Below, piece after piece: positions 62,046 to 64,000 of a stretch of DNA of 64,000 bases. Origin of the DNA: a virus. The DNA is taken from positions 1 through 64,000 of IMG/VR virus record IMGVR_UViG_3300034102_003517. The stretch is one strand, 5' to 3'. The position numbers and the translations under genes are program-made. Numbering within the stretch: position 1 is the first letter of the stretch; each line of letters begins with the position of its first letter. The notes under the pieces are model-generated. The model was not told the origin of the DNA. It worked only from the letters and a program-made list of their open reading frames with translations, and made no database searches.

Positions 62046-62052
62046 TATTTAT
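62046..62052 (+). promoter_or_regulatory. TATTTAT element upstream of ATG 62064
   Basis: TATTTAT with an 11-base spacer to the adhesin start, back to back with the copy at 62027. Confidence 0.5.
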
Positions 62053-62063
62053 CATAAAAAAGT

Positions 62064-64000
62064 ATGCCAACTCAGAATCTTAATTCATATTATTACCCAA
62101 GGTATAGATCAGTTTTGAACTTTGGTCAGTATTTTGACCTTACACTAGCGTCGGATGAAAGGAACTATAATGAGGAGGCGGTATTTTCAAACCTATTGAT
62201 TGGTGAAAATGATGGTAATAGATTGCCAATCAATATTGACCTTTCTAAGTCTGATTGTAGTAGCCAACTAATTATAAATTTTGGTCAATATCTTTCAGGT
62301 AATACCTTATTATCTAAAAATTATTACAACCCAAACGGTGTTGATATAAATTGTTTTTCTGCGTTTACAGGGGTATGTGATGTTGGTTTGGTCGCAACAG
62401 ATAATGGATTGTTTACTGAGATGTCAGGAGAGACTTTGTATTACTCGATGGGTATCAGAAATGATTACAAGTTTCACCCACATTACTACGATAGAAGATT
62501 CAAAATGCATCCTGTGACAGGGTATACATCTTCACCAAATCAAGTATTTTCAGGTAGACCTAAAAATACAATTTATAACATAGTATCTAGATACAGTAAC
62601 TTTGTGGGATATTACCAAGATTTGTACGGTGGATTCTACCAAGGATTTTATAAACTTTTTGGATTTGATTATGAAGTTTTCCCAGAAAGGGTAAATCAAG
62701 GATGGACGGTAGAAATGTTATTAAGACCAAGAAATAATGAGGCATATTCCATTACCACAGGACAAACTTATTTGAATGGAATCTACAGTGGGAATGCTGG
62801 AACTTTTTTTCATTTTGGCACAAGAGCGGAAAATAAATATTATCATTTTGCTTCAGGTAGTCCAGAATCTGATTCGGGGTATACTAGAACATTTACATCA
62901 GGGTTAACTGAAATGAAAACTTGCTCGTGTTCCGATACAGGAGTCACTAATTCTGAATGTCACTACATTTACCCAAAAAGTGCAACAACTGCGTACCATA
63001 ACATTGGGTGTGGGTGTGGGGCTTGTACTGAACAACTTCCCGTACCACCTTTAGATCCTATGTTTGATGTGGTATCCAACGGACTTTCATTGAGGTTCAG
63101 TGGTTGTCCCGCAAACCCAAGAATATGTGTTAAATACATTAAAATCACGGGAGACTGTGTGACTACAGGAACATGTGAAACAACTGGTGTAACTTTTCAA
63201 ACGGGATACACAATTACTGAAGTTTGCACAGAACCTATTTATGATGTCTGTGATTATGTATGTACAGCAATTACTCAGGACCGATGGGTTATGGTAAGTG
63301 CCGTTTTTGAACGATATACAGCAATTGAGGATTGTGACCTATTGAACTTAGGTGGATTGAATGATGTTAGGGTTGAAACATACCAATCAAGTATAAATGG
63401 AACAACTTATAACTTGATAATGCCTCCAGAAACACATTCAGGTGATACGAAAGAAAATAAAGTTTACCAAGTTAAATTTGATCACAAATGGTTCGATGAT
63501 GCATGGTACCGAATGGGAAGACTTAAAATTTATGCTAACGGATATCTATTTTTGGTTATTGAAAATTTTGAAGAGATAATACCAAGAGAATTAAACACCG
63601 AAAAGGAAAAACAAATTGGAGTACCATTTAATATTTCATTTGGGGGAGGGTCTCAAGGATTACACGACCATTTAATATTTTCATCTTCAACTTTACCATA
63701 CGGACCTTATCAACAGGATCCGGAACTATTTCCCAATAACATACTTTCTGCAACAACTTTTAGTGCGTTATCGACAAACATTTTAGTAGAACAAACTTTT
63801 GGTGGATCATTTATGGGAGGTATTTCACAATTTAGAATGTATACCGAACCTTTACAATCTCCTTCTATACAACATAACTTTAGAATATTAGAACAACAAT
63901 ATCAACTTTTCAATTATTGGTGTCCTAACTGTTTGAATCCATCTACACCGACACCAACACCAGGAGCGACCCCTACACCGACACCAACACCAACAATGAC
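62064..64000 (+). CDS. Large adhesin/tail fibre protein, 3' end outside the window
   Basis: At least 645 residues, open to the window end. Starts MPTQNLNSYYYPRYRSVLNF. The middle contains YNIVSRYSNFVGYYQDLYGG and GWTVEMLLRPRNNEAYSI, where a LamG-like jelly roll begins; Cys clusters CSCSDTGVTNSEC and CGCGACTEQ are inserted; DAWYRMGRLKIYANGYLFLV closes the jelly roll. A C-terminal Pro-Thr linker begins at about 63946, so a further tip domain follows outside the window. Same modular design as the genes at 710 and 11138, but larger. Confidence 0.85.
   Translation, partial: MPTQNLNSYYYPRYRSVLNFGQYFDLTLASDERNYNEEAVFSNLLIGENDGNRLPINIDLSKSDCSSQLIINFGQYLSGNTLLSKNYYNPNGVDINCFSAFTGVCDVGLVATDNGLFTEMSGETLYYSMGIRNDYKFHPHYYDRRFKMHPVTGYTSSPNQVFSGRPKNTIYNIVSRYSNFVGYYQDLYGGFYQGFYKLFGFDYEVFPERVNQGWTVEMLLRPRNNEAYSITTGQTYLNGIYSGNAGTFFHFGTRAENKYYHFASGSPESDSGYTRTFTSGLTEMKTCSCSDTGVTNSECHYIYPKSATTAYHNIGCGCGACTEQLPVPPLDPMFDVVSNGLSLRFSGCPANPRICVKYIKITGDCVTTGTCETTGVTFQTGYTITEVCTEPIYDVCDYVCTAITQDRWVMVSAVFERYTAIEDCDLLNLGGLNDVRVETYQSSINGTTYNLIMPPETHSGDTKENKVYQVKFDHKWFDDAWYRMGRLKIYANGYLFLVIENFEEIIPRELNTEKEKQIGVPFNISFGGGSQGLHDHLIFSSSTLPYGPYQQDPELFPNNILSATTFSALSTNILVEQTFGGSFMGGISQFRMYTEPLQSPSIQHNFRILEQQYQLFNYWCPNCLNPSTPTPTPGATPTPTPTPTM
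63946..64000 (+). repeat. Pro-Thr coding repeat at the window edge
   Basis: CCGACACCAACACCA-type hexamers encode TPTPTPGATPTPTPTPT and continue beyond the window; same class as 826-912. Confidence 0.8.

Noticed and set aside
1-64000. Diversity-generating retroelement behind the variable fibre genes
   Set aside because: No reverse transcriptase or template/variable repeat pair was seen in the window.
1-64000. tRNA genes, insertion sequences, integrase or attachment sites
   Set aside because: None recognised on reading both strands; the only tRNA-like element is the tmRNA end.

Overview
The window is part of the genome of a large AT-rich tailed phage with a contractile-tail (T4-like) plan. 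The head module is colinear with T4: terminase large subunit, portal, a two-helix membrane protein, prohead protease, acidic scaffold and major capsid protein, followed by baseplate genes and a small sigma factor of the gp55 type. Several signs point to a Bacteroidota (Flavobacteriia-like) host. Almost all genes lack a Shine-Dalgarno sequence. A few genes carry the TTG-N18-20-TAnnTTTG promoter typical of that phylum. Two small secreted proteins have Bacteroidota-style signal peptides ending in SQ, and a DUF4494-like protein is present. The one clear Shine-Dalgarno found sits in front of a phage copy of ribosomal protein bS21, as in those bacteria.

Layout: 1-1.2 kb, tail-fibre genes with collagen-like and Pro-Thr linkers. 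1.2-9.9 kb, a first glycosylation block: GT2 enzymes, a flavin oxidoreductase, two Fe(II)/2-oxoglutarate oxygenase-like proteins, a three-domain GT4/heptosyltransferase/FkbM protein and a GT9 enzyme. 9.9-12.2 kb, more adhesins, one with a LamG fold. 12.1-19.6 kb, an accessory region with a tmRNA (minus strand, 13804-14221), two secreted proteins, two proteins sharing an N-terminal peptide, an M20/M42-type peptidase and a ClpC-like unfoldase. 19.6-23.5 kb, small accessory and virion genes. 23.5-33.3 kb, the head module with bS21 inserted in antisense. 33.4-40.2 kb, DUF5872-like and baseplate/tail genes, minus strand from 34.1 kb. 40.2 kb, sigma factor. 40.9-59.4 kb, a long minus-strand block with about fifteen glycosyltransferases and sugar-nucleotide enzymes, plus PhoH, dUTPase and a DnaQ-like exonuclease. 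59.5-62.0 kb, small genes including a WYL-like protein. 62.1 kb to the end, a large adhesin cut by the window edge.

Three groups of genes appear to work together. (1) GDP-mannose 4,6-dehydratase, a ColD-type dehydratase with His-His in place of the PLP lysine, and a GDP-fucose-synthase/ColC-like enzyme stand side by side with GT11-like transferases. This matches a GDP-L-colitose pathway and its transferases, so the phage probably builds or remodels a 3,6-dideoxyhexose-containing glycan. (2) The tmRNA, the ClpC-like unfoldase that keeps the ClpP-docking VGF motif, and the peptidase all carry host-type promoters and could form a phage-directed ribosome-rescue and degradation axis. (3) A prohead protease of the T4 gp21 type, and several proteins whose N-terminal helix ends in [I/L]-x-E, suggest targeting of proteins into the capsid followed by cleavage. 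A recurring TATTTAT element upstream of many starts on both strands is a candidate late promoter for the phage sigma factor. In several cases it lies so close to the ATG that the mRNA would be leaderless.

All calls come from reading the sequence. No database search was run, and family names reflect recognised motifs.
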